Part shown: positions 39,249 through 48,481 of the stretch, piece after piece
How positions within the stretch are numbered: the first letter of the stretch is position 1
How the letters are laid out: each line of letters begins with the position of its first letter
Source: Novosphingobium meiothermophilum
Lineage (GTDB): Bacteria; Pseudomonadota; Alphaproteobacteria; Sphingomonadales; Sphingomonadaceae
DNA length: 64,000 nucleotides
Assembly (NCBI RefSeq): GCF_003171715.1
Contig: NZ_QGHL01000004.1
Coordinates: 372,001 to 436,000 of the forward strand
Direction of reading: 5' to 3'
Made by a program: the position numbers and the translations under genes
The notes under the pieces: generated by a model
What the model was told of the DNA's origin: nothing
Seen by the model: only the letters and a program-made list of their open reading frames with translations
Databases searched by the model: none

Positions 39249-41015
39249 ATGTCGAACAAGCTCAATCTGCTGGTCCAGTTCACCGGGATCGACAAGCTTT
39301 CAGGCGGCCTCAGGAACATCATCGGGGCGAGCCGCGCGGGCAACCAGTCCATCCGCGCGCTTCAGGACCAGGCGCGCGGCCTCAAGACCGAACTGAAGGC
39401 CGTGGGCCGCGACATGGCGGGCGCCAGCGGCAACGTGACCAACCTTGTGAACCACCAGAACCGGCTCGAAGCCCAGCTAGCCGAAGTAAACCGCGAGCTT
39501 GACCGGCAGAAGGACCGGCTCACCCGCATTGCCCGGATCGAGGGCCGCTTTTCCGGCATTGCCGCCGCTGCCGGAAAGGCCGGCGCTGCCGCCTCTGTCG
39601 CCGTCACCGCGCCGCTCGTCGCCTTCGGGCGGCAGGCCTTCATTGCCGCCATGGACGCCGAGGAACTGAAAAGCGCCTTCCATGTCACCTTCGGGGCGAA
39701 CGGGGCGATGATGGAAGCCTGGGCGCAGCGCACCGGCGATGCCATCGGCCGCACCAATGTGGAACTGATGCAGGCGGCCAATACCTTCGGCATCTTCTTC
39801 AATCAGGCCGATCCGGCACGGTCTGCGGCAATGAGCCAGCAGTTCGCCATGCTCGCGCAGGATCTGGCCAGCTTCTACAATGTCGATCCGGGCACCGCCC
39901 TGCAAAAGCTGCGATCGGGCCTCACCGGCGAAAGCGAGCCGCTGCGCGATTTCGGCGTGTTCATGACCGAGGCTGCGGTCAAGGCGCAGGCGCTGAAGAT
40001 GGGGCTGGTGCCGCTGAACGGTGAACTCACCGAACAGCAGAAGATCATGGCGCGCGCGGGCCTCATCATGGCGCAGACCGCCAATGCCCAGGGCGATCTG
40101 GCGCGCACGTCGGGCAGCACATCAAACCAGCTTCGCGCCGGGCAATCGGCGTGGTCCAATCTCTTGCTGGTGATCGGGCAGGAACTGATCCCGGCACTCA
40201 CCCCGGCGATCCAGACTTTCACCAGCCTGATCCGCCAGTTTTCGGCCATGTCTCCCGGCACGCGCAAATGGGTGGTGGTGCTGGGCGCGGCGGCCGCTGT
40301 GCTGGGTCCGGTGCTGATCGGCGTGGCGGGGGTGGCATCGGCCATTGCCACGCTGGCGCCGGTGGTGGTGGCGGTGGGCGGCGCGTTCAGCGCGGCCCTG
40401 CCGATCATCGGCGGGGCCATGGCGGGCATTGCCGGGGCCATCAGCCTGCCGGTGATCCTGATCGGCGCGGCCATCGCCGGGCTGGCCTGGCTGGTCTATT
40501 CCAACTGGGAAACGATCAAGGGCTGGTTCAGCGCGGGCGCGGACGCCGTGGAAGGCGCGCTTTCAGCCCTGCCTGATCGCTTGCGCACCATCGGCAGGTT
40601 GATGATGGATGGCCTCCTGCTGGCCATCAATCCCATGGCGCTCGCCGCCAAGCTCATCACCGTGGCGAAGAACGGCATGACCGCTTTCAAGAACTATCTC
40701 GGCATCAAAAGCCCTTCACGCCTGATGATGCAGATGGGCGGGCACATGACCGCTGGCCTTGGCATGGGGCTGGAACAGGGCGGCGGGCGGCCCGTGCGCG
40801 CCATGGGCCGCATGGCGGGCGCCGGGGCCATGGCGCTGGCATCGCCCGCGCCTGCGCGCGTGGCCGCCGCTGCGCCCCCGGCAGCGGCCAAGGTGGAAAT
40901 CCACGTGCACCAGCAGCCCGGCGAAGATGCGAACGCGCTGGCGCAGCGCGTGGCCAGGCTGGTGGAACAGGCCCAGCGCGGCAAGGGCCTGCGCAGCTTC
41001 GAGGACCGGCTCTGA
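39249..41015 (+). CDS. T: Tail tape measure protein T
   Basis: The protein has 588 residues. An N-terminal coiled region (RALQDQARGLKTELKAVGRD) leads to a tape-measure domain with FHVTFGANGAMMEAWAQ and FNQADPARSAAMSQQFAMLA. Four or so hydrophobic segments around residues 350-420 follow, then a C-terminal IKSPSRLMMQMGGHMTAGL motif. Its length implies a shorter tail than that of P2, whose T has about 815 residues. Confidence 0.92.
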   Translation: MSNKLNLLVQFTGIDKLSGGLRNIIGASRAGNQSIRALQDQARGLKTELKAVGRDMAGASGNVTNLVNHQNRLEAQLAEVNRELDRQKDRLTRIARIEGRFSGIAAAAGKAGAAASVAVTAPLVAFGRQAFIAAMDAEELKSAFHVTFGANGAMMEAWAQRTGDAIGRTNVELMQAANTFGIFFNQADPARSAAMSQQFAMLAQDLASFYNVDPGTALQKLRSGLTGESEPLRDFGVFMTEAAVKAQALKMGLVPLNGELTEQQKIMARAGLIMAQTANAQGDLARTSGSTSNQLRAGQSAWSNLLLVIGQELIPALTPAIQTFTSLIRQFSAMSPGTRKWVVVLGAAAAVLGPVLIGVAGVASAIATLAPVVVAVGGAFSAALPIIGGAMAGIAGAISLPVILIGAAIAGLAWLVYSNWETIKGWFSAGADAVEGALSALPDRLRTIGRLMMDGLLLAINPMALAAKLITVAKNGMTAFKNYLGIKSPSRLMMQMGGHMTAGLGMGLEQGGGRPVRAMGRMAGAGAMALASPAPARVAAAAPPAAAKVEIHVHQQPGEDANALAQRVARLVEQAQRGKGLRSFEDRL

Positions 41016-41046
41016 CCCATGGCCGAAGAACAGGAGGCATAACCCC

Positions 41047-41430
41047 ATGCAGCAGCAGCTCGCCGCCATCGGCATGTTCGCCTTCACCACCAGCAGCGCG
41101 CTCTTCGATGCGCTGGATCGCAGCCGCGAATGGCGGCACGAACGCACCGACCGTTTCGGCGCCATGGCCGCCAGCCAGTTCACCGGCCCCGGTGCGGACA
41201 GGATCACCCTTTCCGGGCGGCTCGTGCCCGAAGTGCTGGGCCGCTTCGGCGCGCTGGAAACGCTGGCCGAAATGGCCGAAACCGGCGATGCCTGGCCGTT
41301 CATGGATGGGCAGGGCCGCGTGCTGGGCCATTTCACGATTGACCGGATTTCCGAACGCAAGGACAACCTGGTGGAAGATGGCCGCGCCCGCGTGAACGAG
41401 TTCACCATCGAACTGACGCGGGTGGCCTGA
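41047..41430 (+). CDS. U: Tail terminator protein U
   Basis: The protein has 127 residues. MQQQLAAIGMFAFTTSSALF, REWRHERTDRFGA and DRITLSGRLVPEVLGRF match gpU, which caps the tail tube. Its stop overlaps the D start. Confidence 0.92.
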   Translation: MQQQLAAIGMFAFTTSSALFDALDRSREWRHERTDRFGAMAASQFTGPGADRITLSGRLVPEVLGRFGALETLAEMAETGDAWPFMDGQGRVLGHFTIDRISERKDNLVEDGRARVNEFTIELTRVA

Positions 41431-42488
41431 TGGCCAGCATTCCTTTCGAAGCCCTGCCGCCTGACACGCGCCCGCAATCCGGTTCGGGCTATGTCCAGCC
41501 CAAGGCCGCGTGGCGCGTCATGCTGGGCGCGGATGACCTGACGCAGAAGCTGGCCCCCGTGCTGGTTTCGCTGCGCCTTTCCGAACGCGATGGCGAAGAG
41601 GCCGATCAGCTTGAAATCGTGCTGGATGATGCGCAGGGCCGCGTGGCCATTCCGCCCGAAGGCGCGCGGCTGCGCGTGTGGCTGGGCTGGGAACGCGGCA
41701 CCGATGTTGTGCCGGGCCTGATCGACAAGGGCAGCTTCGTGGTGGATGAAGCCAGCTGGAGCGGCCCGCCCGATCGCATCACCCTGACGGCGCGCAGCGC
41801 CGATCTGGCCGAAAGCTTCCGCAAGCGGCAGAACCGGGTGTGGAAGGATACCACCATCGGCGCCATCGTGGCCGCGATTGCCGCCGATCATGGCCTGATC
41901 GCCAGGGTGCATCCCGATCTTTCGGGCATTGCCATTGCCGTGGCCGAACAGGCGGGGAAAAGCCCGATGCAGTTCCTGCGCGATCTGGCCCGCCGCCACG
42001 ATGCCGCCGCCACCACCAAGGCGGGTTGCCTGATCTTTTCGCCCAAGGGCGCGGCCACCACGCCTTCGGGCGCGGCCATCCCCGCGCTCACCCTCACCCG
42101 CAGCCGGTGCAGCAGCGCGGAATGGCGGCGCGCCGCGCGCGAACGCGCGCAGGACGGGGCCGAAGCGCAATGGCACGATGCCGATCAGGGCCAGCGCCGC
42201 ACCGCCAGCACCGGCGGAAAGAACCCCAAGCGGCTGAAAAAGACCTATGCCACCCAGGCCGATGCCCGCGCGGCGGCCGAGGCGGAAAGCAAACGGCTGA
42301 AACGCGCCGCCGCCACGCTTTCGGCCAGCCTTGCCTGGGGCGATCCGCGCCTTTCGCCGGGGGTGCAGGTGGCCGCCAGTGGCTTCAAGCCCCAGATCGA
42401 CCAGACCCGCTGGCTGATTTCCAGCGCCGAACACACGATGGACGCAGGCGGCCTGAAAACCCGGATCGAGATGGAAGTGGCGGCTTAG
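41430..42488 (+). CDS. D: Tail hub/late control protein D
   Basis: The protein has 352 residues. LRLSERDGEEADQLEIVLDD, FVVDEASWSGPPDRITLTAR and KSPMQFLRDLARRHDA are typical of gpD, a gp27-like hub protein. It is the last gene of the rightward structural operon and converges on a minus-strand lipoprotein gene. Confidence 0.92.
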   Translation: MASIPFEALPPDTRPQSGSGYVQPKAAWRVMLGADDLTQKLAPVLVSLRLSERDGEEADQLEIVLDDAQGRVAIPPEGARLRVWLGWERGTDVVPGLIDKGSFVVDEASWSGPPDRITLTARSADLAESFRKRQNRVWKDTTIGAIVAAIAADHGLIARVHPDLSGIAIAVAEQAGKSPMQFLRDLARRHDAAATTKAGCLIFSPKGAATTPSGAAIPALTLTRSRCSSAEWRRAARERAQDGAEAQWHDADQGQRRTASTGGKNPKRLKKTYATQADARAAAEAESKRLKRAAATLSASLAWGDPRLSPGVQVAASGFKPQIDQTRWLISSAEHTMDAGGLKTRIEMEVAA

Positions 42489-42913
42489 GGCGAGGCTGGC
42501 GTTCCGGCACCCGCGAAATCCCGGTCATTGGCCACGCGCCGCGTTTCGATTTCCGGGCCGTTGCCTTCCTCGGCCACCGTCACGATACGCTCGCCGGTCT
42601 GCCCGCCTGCGGCGATGCAGGCGGCAATCGCAAAGACCTCATCCTTTTCGGCAGGCTTGAGCATGTCCCATGCCGCACGGGCAACGCCGGGCTTCGCCCC
42701 GCCGTGCTTCCACACGCCGAGATCGCGGTAATGCGCCATGCGCTCCATGCAGGCAGCAGACCGGGCGGCCTGCGCCTCTGCCTCAAGCGGCCCGGAAAGA
42801 CGCCGCCCCTCGGTTTCAACCGAAGCACCATCAGACCCGCCTGGCGCAGCGCCACCACAGGAAGCCACGGCTGCCGCAGCAGCGAATGCGAACAGGACGG
42901 GGATTGTCTTCAT
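42485..42913 (-). CDS. Lipoprotein next to the repressor, possible lysogenic conversion gene
   Basis: The protein has 142 residues. A signal peptide with lipobox VASC sits at about residues 16-19, followed by CMERMAHYRDLGVWKHGG. Downstream of the repressor on the same strand (15-base gap), it may be co-expressed in lysogens. A surface lipoprotein expressed from a prophage could exclude other phages, but no family is recognised. Confidence 0.6.
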   Translation of the reverse strand: MKTIPVLFAFAAAAAVASCGGAAPGGSDGASVETEGRRLSGPLEAEAQAARSAACMERMAHYRDLGVWKHGGAKPGVARAAWDMLKPAEKDEVFAIAACIAAGGQTGERIVTVAEEGNGPEIETRRVANDRDFAGAGTPASP

Positions 42914-42928
42914 GATCGCTATGCTCGT

Positions 42929-43618
42929 TCAGATCTTCCGCATCACCGCGACGACCCGGCCGATAAGCGTAAGTTCGCCGTCATAGGCCACCTCTTCGGG
43001 CACGCTGGGATTGTCGCTCATGATGCGCACGCCGCCATCCTTCGTGGGGCGCAGGCGCTTGATCATGCCCAGCCCGCAAAAGGTTATCGCCCAGATCTGA
43101 TCGGCCATGGTCAGCCGGTCGATCGAGGTATCGATGATCAGCACATCGCCGGGGGCAAGCGTCGGCTGCATCGAGTCGCCCACGCCTTGCGCGAAGAACA
43201 GCTTCGAGGCGGGCGAGGCCGTGAACTGGCGCAGCCATCCGGCCGGAAAGAACTGGGTCACTTCCTCGACCACCATGTCGAGGTAGGACGCGCCCATCCC
43301 ATAGGCGAGATCGATCTGCCGCACTGGCACAAGGCCCGCTTCCATGGCCAGATCATCGAAGCTGGCTGCTGCGGGCGATGCCCGCCTGTCCGGCCCTGTG
43401 CCAGCCTCATCGGCATTCATCGCCTCGGCTTCGCCCGAAAGGTATTCCGGAGAGCATTTCAGCGCCTTGGCAATGGCATAGATATGCGCGGTCTCGCGCG
43501 CATGGCCGGTGGCCAGCTTGTTGACCATCGAGGAACTGATGTTCGCCGCGCGCGCGAGCGCGGACTGGCTCAATCCGCGCAATTGCATTGCCGCCTTTAG
43601 GCGTTCCGGCACGATCAT
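42929..43618 (-). CDS. CI-like phage repressor with S24 peptidase domain
   Basis: The protein has 229 residues. The N-terminal helix-turn-helix is ERLKAAMQLRGLSQSALARA, followed by NISSSMVNKLATGH. The C-terminal LexA/CI-type domain has VGDSMQPTL (catalytic serine) and GMIKRLRP (catalytic lysine). It is expected to maintain lysogeny and to self-cleave after DNA damage. It is divergent from the Cro-like gene across an operator region. The segment ADQIWAITFC (43076-43105) is the near-match of CRISPR spacer 3. Confidence 0.9.
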   Translation of the reverse strand: MIVPERLKAAMQLRGLSQSALARAANISSSMVNKLATGHARETAHIYAIAKALKCSPEYLSGEAEAMNADEAGTGPDRRASPAAASFDDLAMEAGLVPVRQIDLAYGMGASYLDMVVEEVTQFFPAGWLRQFTASPASKLFFAQGVGDSMQPTLAPGDVLIIDTSIDRLTMADQIWAITFCGLGMIKRLRPTKDGGVRIMSDNPSVPEEVAYDGELTLIGRVVAVMRKI

Positions 43619-43630
43619 GCGCGCACTCTA

Positions 43631-43714
43631 CAACCACGGTTGCAATTAGACACTGTGAAATTGGTGGTTGACTGCCACTCTGGTAATCGGCATATCTGCC
43701 ACCATGGTTGCAGA
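43631..43714. promoter_or_regulatory. Lysogeny switch operators
   Basis: Repeated, partly palindromic motifs lie between the repressor and the Cro-like gene: CAACCACGGTTG (43631-43642), TTGGTGGTTGAC (about 43661-43672) and CCACCATGGTTG (about 43700-43711). These fit binding by the CI-like and Cro-like proteins. Confidence 0.55.
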
Positions 43715-43715
43715 C

Positions 43716-44030
43716 ATGACGCCTTACGAAGCCCTGATGGCCGCAGTTGACCAGGCAGGTTCACAATCCGCCCTCGCGCGGCTTGTCGGCTGCTCCAGCA
43801 CGGCGGTCTGGAAATGGGTCCAGAGTTCCAAGCGGATGCCCGCAGAGTTCGTCCTGAAAGCCGAAGCCGCCACCGGTATCTCGCGCCATCTTCTTCGCCC
43901 CGATATCTATCCCCTCGAAGTCCTCCATGCGCCGCCTGCATGGCATGGCCTAGACCGGGGCGAGGCGCATGTCTCTTTCCAAAACGGCAGCGTTTTGCAG
44001 CGCGGCGACGCCATGGGAGCCGGTGCATGA
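43716..44030 (+). CDS. Cro/YdaS-like regulator
   Basis: The protein has about 104 residues from the ATG at 43716, chosen because the upstream ATG at 43704 lies in the operator. The segment GSQSALARLVGCSSTAVWKW is a helix-turn-helix of the YdaS type. It is probably the lytic-side repressor. It overlaps the next gene by four bases. Confidence 0.75.
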   Translation: MTPYEALMAAVDQAGSQSALARLVGCSSTAVWKWVQSSKRMPAEFVLKAEAATGISRHLLRPDIYPLEVLHAPPAWHGLDRGEAHVSFQNGSVLQRGDAMGAGA

Positions 44031-44482
44031 CCAAGCGCCGCGAGCCGCTGACCTTTCATCGCGCGCTCACCGTGGTGGCGGCACGCATCGGGTGGGATCG
44101 CTGCTCGATGATCACCGGGCGCAGCGAGCGCCAGGTGCGCAACTGGTCTGATCCCGATGCCGACAGCGAGATTTCCATCCTCGATGCCCTGCGGCTCGAC
44201 AAGGCGTTCATCGCATCGGGCGGCGATCATGCCCCCTTCGGCCAGGTCTATGCCGCGCTGCTGGATATTGCCGCCGCGCCCGCCGATGCCGATCTGGTGC
44301 GCGTGGCCGCTGAAGCCGCCAAGGAAAGCGGCGAGGCGGTTTCCGCCCTGATCGAGGCCGCATCATCGCCCTGCCCCGATCTGCGCCGCCGCGCCCGGAA
44401 GGAAGGCGAAGAGGCCGTGGCCGCCATCACCCGCGGGCTGGCCGCGCTCGACCGGCAGGAACCGGCAGGAGAGCGCGGATGA
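44027..44482 (+). CDS. Phage regulatory protein, CII-like
   Basis: The protein has 151 residues. It opens MTKRREPLTFHRALTVVAAR and contains GRSERQVRNWSDPDADSEIS, a DNA-binding motif typical of phage CII-type regulators. It lies in the early operon between the Cro-like gene and the Ogr-like gene. The direction of its effect is not predictable. Confidence 0.65.
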   Translation: MTKRREPLTFHRALTVVAARIGWDRCSMITGRSERQVRNWSDPDADSEISILDALRLDKAFIASGGDHAPFGQVYAALLDIAAAPADADLVRVAAEAAKESGEAVSALIEAASSPCPDLRRRARKEGEEAVAAITRGLAALDRQEPAGERG

Positions 44483-44904
44483 CCATGCGCCCTGCCACCC
44501 CTCCGGCCCCATCCTCGGCCCCTTCTTCGGCCCAGTCCGGGCCGCTGCCCAACGATATTGCCGACCGGCCCTATCGTTCGGGCCATGTCAGGTGCCCGCA
44601 CTGCGAATGCGTGGGCCTGCGCCGGTCATCGCGCGCCGTGACCCCGCAGCACCGCCAGATCTACTACCAGTGCAGCAACGTGCTGTGCGGCCATACCTGG
44701 CTGGCCACGCTGTCCTATGAATACGGCATCGTGCCCAGCGCCATCCCCGATCCGCGCGTAACCCTGCCGCTGCGGCCCATGCCGCGCCAGCAGGTGCTGG
44801 AACTGCTGCGCGAAGCCGATGCCGATCAGCCCGATCTCTTTCCGGCCCAGGGCGGCCATGATGGCGCTGCCGATCCCGCGCCGCCGGGCGCCGACACGAG
44901 CTGA
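44479..44904 (+). CDS. ogr: Ogr/Delta-family late transcription activator
   Basis: The protein has 141 residues. The zinc-finger signature is RCPHC, a spacer with HRQIYYQCSNVLCGHTWLA, and SYEYGI. Ogr/Delta proteins bind TGT...ACA dyads at about -55 of late promoters and contact RNA polymerase. Here the gene is in the early operon rather than after D, so late expression is probably tied directly to early transcription. Extra Pro/Ala-rich ends make it longer than P2 Ogr (72 residues). Confidence 0.85.
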   Translation: MTMRPATPPAPSSAPSSAQSGPLPNDIADRPYRSGHVRCPHCECVGLRRSSRAVTPQHRQIYYQCSNVLCGHTWLATLSYEYGIVPSAIPDPRVTLPLRPMPRQQVLELLREADADQPDLFPAQGGHDGAADPAPPGADTS

Positions 44905-45017
44905 CCGCTCTTTCGCACCCCGCCAATAACACACCTCCCCGCACGATCCCCCCGCTGCGCCCTTCGGAAAGCGTTTTTCCGGATGCGCCGCCGCCTTGCC
45001 TGAAAGGATCAAAGCCC

Positions 45018-45317
45018 ATGCCTTCGCCCACCCACTCCCGCACCCGCACAAGGGCGGCCTGCCTCGCTTCGGCAGAGCGCGATGTGCGCGCCGCGCTGTT
45101 CACCGTCAGGCTTGATGGCGGTGCGGTGATCGAGGTGGAACATGCCGATCTGCATCTGGCCGCGCGCAAGGCCCTGATCGAACGTGTGCGCCGCGCCGAA
45201 GTGGCGGAGAATGCGGGCGCGCTGGGGCTGATTGCCGGGGCCTTCCTGCTGCTGTGGATGGCCGTTCGCAGCCTGCCTTCCCTCCTTCCGGCCCTTGGGG
45301 CGGGGGTGATCCAGTGA
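45018..45317 (+). CDS. Small membrane protein, 99 aa
   Basis: The protein has a soluble first half with FTVRLDGGAVIEVEHADLHL and a C-terminal membrane helix (AGALGLIAGAFLLLWMAVRS). The family is unknown. Its stop overlaps the next start. It may be an early-expressed membrane-acting phage protein. Confidence 0.55.
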   Translation: MPSPTHSRTRTRAACLASAERDVRAALFTVRLDGGAVIEVEHADLHLAARKALIERVRRAEVAENAGALGLIAGAFLLLWMAVRSLPSLLPALGAGVIQ

Positions 45318-45682
45318 GCGCGCCGGACAAGCCGGATGGCCCGATCCCCGAAGCCCCGCCCCCCTCTGGCCCGATCTGGCGCGAGCCTGATCCTGATTTC
45401 GTCACCGTCGCCCCGTTCTGCTTCAACCGGCCCGATGGCGTGCATTTCTGCATGGCGCGGCAAACGCTGGTGGGCAGCGTGGGCGGCCTGATCCGCATCA
45501 TGATGGACCGGCCAGTGGATGAAACGCATCTTGGCCTGTTCATCGAGATGACGCCCGCAGGCATTCGCCGCTTTGCCGCCGATCTGGCCCAGGTGGCCGA
45601 TGCGGTCGAAGCCAGCCACGCCGCCGCCGCCAACGCCCAGCTCGCCGCCGCCCTCGCCGCCCGCCCCGATCCGGCGGGCTGA
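45314..45682 (+). CDS. Hypothetical protein, 122 aa
   Basis: A GTG start at 45314 overlaps the previous stop. The protein has a proline-rich N-terminus, then FVTVAPFCFNRPDGVHFC and a helical alanine-rich C-terminus. No family is recognised. It lies directly upstream of the primase-helicase gene. Confidence 0.55.
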   Translation: MSAPDKPDGPIPEAPPPSGPIWREPDPDFVTVAPFCFNRPDGVHFCMARQTLVGSVGGLIRIMMDRPVDETHLGLFIEMTPAGIRRFAADLAQVADAVEASHAAAANAQLAAALAARPDPAG

Positions 45683-45740
45683 TCGGGCCGCCAGATCAGG
45701 GCCAGATCGGCTCTTGTCCTTCCGAAAGTCCCCCGTTTTC

Positions 45741-48470
45741 ATGCGCGAAGATATCCGCACAGAAGTTCTGGCCTCTATCCGGCGCGATTACCATTTTGCC
45801 GAACCGCGCGGCGAATGGCTCCAGAAGGGAAAATGCCCCAATTGCGGCCGCAAGGAGCTGTTCACCAGCGTCAGGAAGCCCTGGGTGCTGCGATGCAGCC
45901 GCCAGAACCGCTGCGGGTGGGAAGGCGAGGTGCGCGACCTTTACCCCGAAATCTTCGACAACTGGTCAAACCGCCACGAGGCGACCGAAGCCAATCCCCA
46001 TGCCGCTGCCGATGCCTATCTCCTGCACGCGCGCGGGCTTGATCTGCGCCTGCTGCGCGGCGCCTATACCCAGGAAAGCTACTTCGACCGGGACAAGAAC
46101 ATCGCCAGCGCCACGGTGCGCTTCGATCTGCCCGGCGGTTCATGGTGGGAAAGGCTGATCGATCAGCCCGGCCGGTTCGATCGCAAGGCCCGCTTCGCCC
46201 CCGGAAAATCCTATTCCGGGCAGGTGTGGATACCGCGTGATGTCACACTGGATCAGTTGAGCGGCGCAAAGGAAATCTGGATCGCCGAAGGCATCTTCGA
46301 TTGCAGCGCGCTGTGGCAGGCGTTCAGCGGATCGGAACTGGCAGAAAAGGGCCTGTTTGCCGTTTCGGCCATGTCGGTGAGCAACTGGCCGGAAAAGTTC
46401 CTTGATGAGCTTCGCAAGGCCATTGCCAATGGCCCTGCGCCCACGCACCAGCCCCGGCTGATCTTCGCCTTCGATGTGGGCAAGGCCGGCGCCGATTACA
46501 GCCGAAAATACGTGAAGCGCGCGCGCGATGAAGGCTGGGAGGCCAGCGCGGCCCAGCCCCGCCCGGAAGGCGAGGACGACAAGCTCGACTGGAACAACCT
46601 GCTTGTCCGCGACCGGCTGACAGAAAAGCACCTGGCCGAATACCGCGCCAATGGCGAAGTGCTGGTGGCCACCGATGCCTTCGAAAAGGCGTTCAAGCTG
46701 TGGCAGCAGAAGGGCGGCAATGTCGGCCAGTTTCCCTTCATTTTCAATTCCGAAACCTACTGGGCCGAGTTCAGCCACCGCAAGATCGATGAAGTCGTCA
46801 AGGAGCTTCAGGAAAACCCGGCCTACGAAGGAAAAGACCCGAGGGAAGTAAGGCAGGAAGCCGCCGAGCAGGTGGGCACGATCAAGCGGATCTGCACGGC
46901 CGCTTTCCGCACCCTCTATTTCCAGCGAAACCCCGCCACCGAGGAAAGCCACTACTACATCCGCATCGATTTCCCCACCGATCGGCACGAGGTGAAGGCC
47001 CCCTTTTCCGGCGGCGCGCTTTCGGCCTCGGCCGAGTTCAAGAAGCGGCTGATCTCGGTGGCGCCAGGCGCGCTATGGCTGGGCAGCGGCGAACAGCTTG
47101 ACCGGATCGTGGGCACCCAGACCAGGCGGATCAAGACGGTCGAAACGCTCGATTTCACCGGTTACGACCGCAAGCGCGAAGTCTATGTCCTGGGCGATTA
47201 TGCCGTGCGGCGGGGCCGGGTCTTCCGCCTGAACGACGAGGATTTCTTCGATTTCGGCGATTGCGCGCTGAAACTCGCCACGACCGAGCGCCTGCTGGAA
47301 ATCGAATACGACGCCGAAGCCCGCCCGGTGAGCTGGTTTCCCGTGCTGATCGAAGCCTTCGGCATGAACGGCCTTGTCACCTGCGCCTATTGGATCATGT
47401 CGCTCTTTGCCGAACAGATCCGCGCATCGACCAAGAGCCTTGCTTTCCTCGAAATGTCGGGCCTGCCCGGCACGGGCAAATCCACCGTGCTGGAGTTCCT
47501 CTGGAAAACGGCGGGGCGTGAAAACTACGAAGGTTTCGATCCCACCAAAGGCACGGCGGCCGCCATCGCACGAAATCTGGGCAAGGTATCGAACCTGCCT
47601 GTCGTGCTGATCGAGGGGGACCGTAACGAAGCGGTGCACCATTCGAAGAAGTTCGAATGGGAGGAACTCAAAAGCCTCTACAACGGCCGCGCCACCCGTT
47701 CGCGCGGGGTCAAGAACGGCGGCATGGAAACCTTCGAGCCGCTCTTTCGCGGATCGATCATCATTGCCCAGAACGATCCCGTCAGCGCCTCGCCCGCGGT
47801 GCTCGAACGCATCATGTCGCTGCACTTCGACAAGTCGGGCTTTTCCGAAGCCACCCGCGCCGCAGCCGAAAGGCTGGAACGCTGGCCCGCCGAAGAGCTT
47901 TCGGGCTTCATCCTTTTCGCGCTGCGCCACGAAGAACAGTTCATGAAGGCCTGGGCCGATGCCTATGCCCGCTACCAGGGCGAACTGCAGGCCGCATCGG
48001 GCGTCAACAATATCCGCCTGCTGCGCAACCATGCCCAGCTTGCCGCCGCGCTCACCGCCATGCGCCAGTTCCTGCCCGTCAGCGATGGCCTCCACGCGGC
48101 GGGGCTGAAGTTCATTGCCGAGATGACCGCCGCCCGCCAGCGCGTGGTGTCGAGCGAACATCCGGTGGTCGAAAAGTTCTGGCAGATTTTCGATTACCTG
48201 GTCGAGATCGAGACCGAGAGCCAGCGCGAGGAACGGCCACTTAATAACCATCGAAAGGCCGATGAATACATCGCCGTCAGCCTGCCCCAGTTCTTCGAAC
48301 GCTGCCGCGCGCACGGGCAGGTGCCGCCCACCGAAGACGATCTGCGCCGCCACCTGAAAACCTCCAAGGGCCGCAAGTTCGTGGCCTGCAAGCCGGTCAA
48401 CGCGCCCGGCGGAAAGCATTTCTACTGCTGGGTATTCACCCGCCCCCTCTCCGAAACCGCGATCATCTGA
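45741..48470 (+). CDS. Phage DNA primase-helicase
   Basis: The protein has 909 residues. A CHC2-like zinc-binding start (C32-x2-C35, then CSRQNRCGW) is followed by a Toprim-like region (EIWIAEGIFDCSALWQ, LIFAFDVGKAGADY). A helicase domain has Walker A GLPGTGKST (from G574) and an acidic Walker B region (VVLIEGDRNE). It primes and unwinds phage DNA. P2 itself uses the rolling-circle nickase A; no gpA homologue is seen, so replication here is probably theta type or satellite-like. Confidence 0.85.
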   Translation: MREDIRTEVLASIRRDYHFAEPRGEWLQKGKCPNCGRKELFTSVRKPWVLRCSRQNRCGWEGEVRDLYPEIFDNWSNRHEATEANPHAAADAYLLHARGLDLRLLRGAYTQESYFDRDKNIASATVRFDLPGGSWWERLIDQPGRFDRKARFAPGKSYSGQVWIPRDVTLDQLSGAKEIWIAEGIFDCSALWQAFSGSELAEKGLFAVSAMSVSNWPEKFLDELRKAIANGPAPTHQPRLIFAFDVGKAGADYSRKYVKRARDEGWEASAAQPRPEGEDDKLDWNNLLVRDRLTEKHLAEYRANGEVLVATDAFEKAFKLWQQKGGNVGQFPFIFNSETYWAEFSHRKIDEVVKELQENPAYEGKDPREVRQEAAEQVGTIKRICTAAFRTLYFQRNPATEESHYYIRIDFPTDRHEVKAPFSGGALSASAEFKKRLISVAPGALWLGSGEQLDRIVGTQTRRIKTVETLDFTGYDRKREVYVLGDYAVRRGRVFRLNDEDFFDFGDCALKLATTERLLEIEYDAEARPVSWFPVLIEAFGMNGLVTCAYWIMSLFAEQIRASTKSLAFLEMSGLPGTGKSTVLEFLWKTAGRENYEGFDPTKGTAAAIARNLGKVSNLPVVLIEGDRNEAVHHSKKFEWEELKSLYNGRATRSRGVKNGGMETFEPLFRGSIIIAQNDPVSASPAVLERIMSLHFDKSGFSEATRAAAERLERWPAEELSGFILFALRHEEQFMKAWADAYARYQGELQAASGVNNIRLLRNHAQLAAALTAMRQFLPVSDGLHAAGLKFIAEMTAARQRVVSSEHPVVEKFWQIFDYLVEIETESQREERPLNNHRKADEYIAVSLPQFFERCRAHGQVPPTEDDLRRHLKTSKGRKFVACKPVNAPGGKHFYCWVFTRPLSETAII

Positions 48471-48481
48471 AAGGACGTGCC

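Noticed and set aside
44041..44060. Spacer 1 shares a 15-base run (CGCTGACCTTTCATC) with the CII-like gene
   Set aside because: The match to the dam end is longer and preserves the stop codon frame, so the dam homologue is the better explanation.
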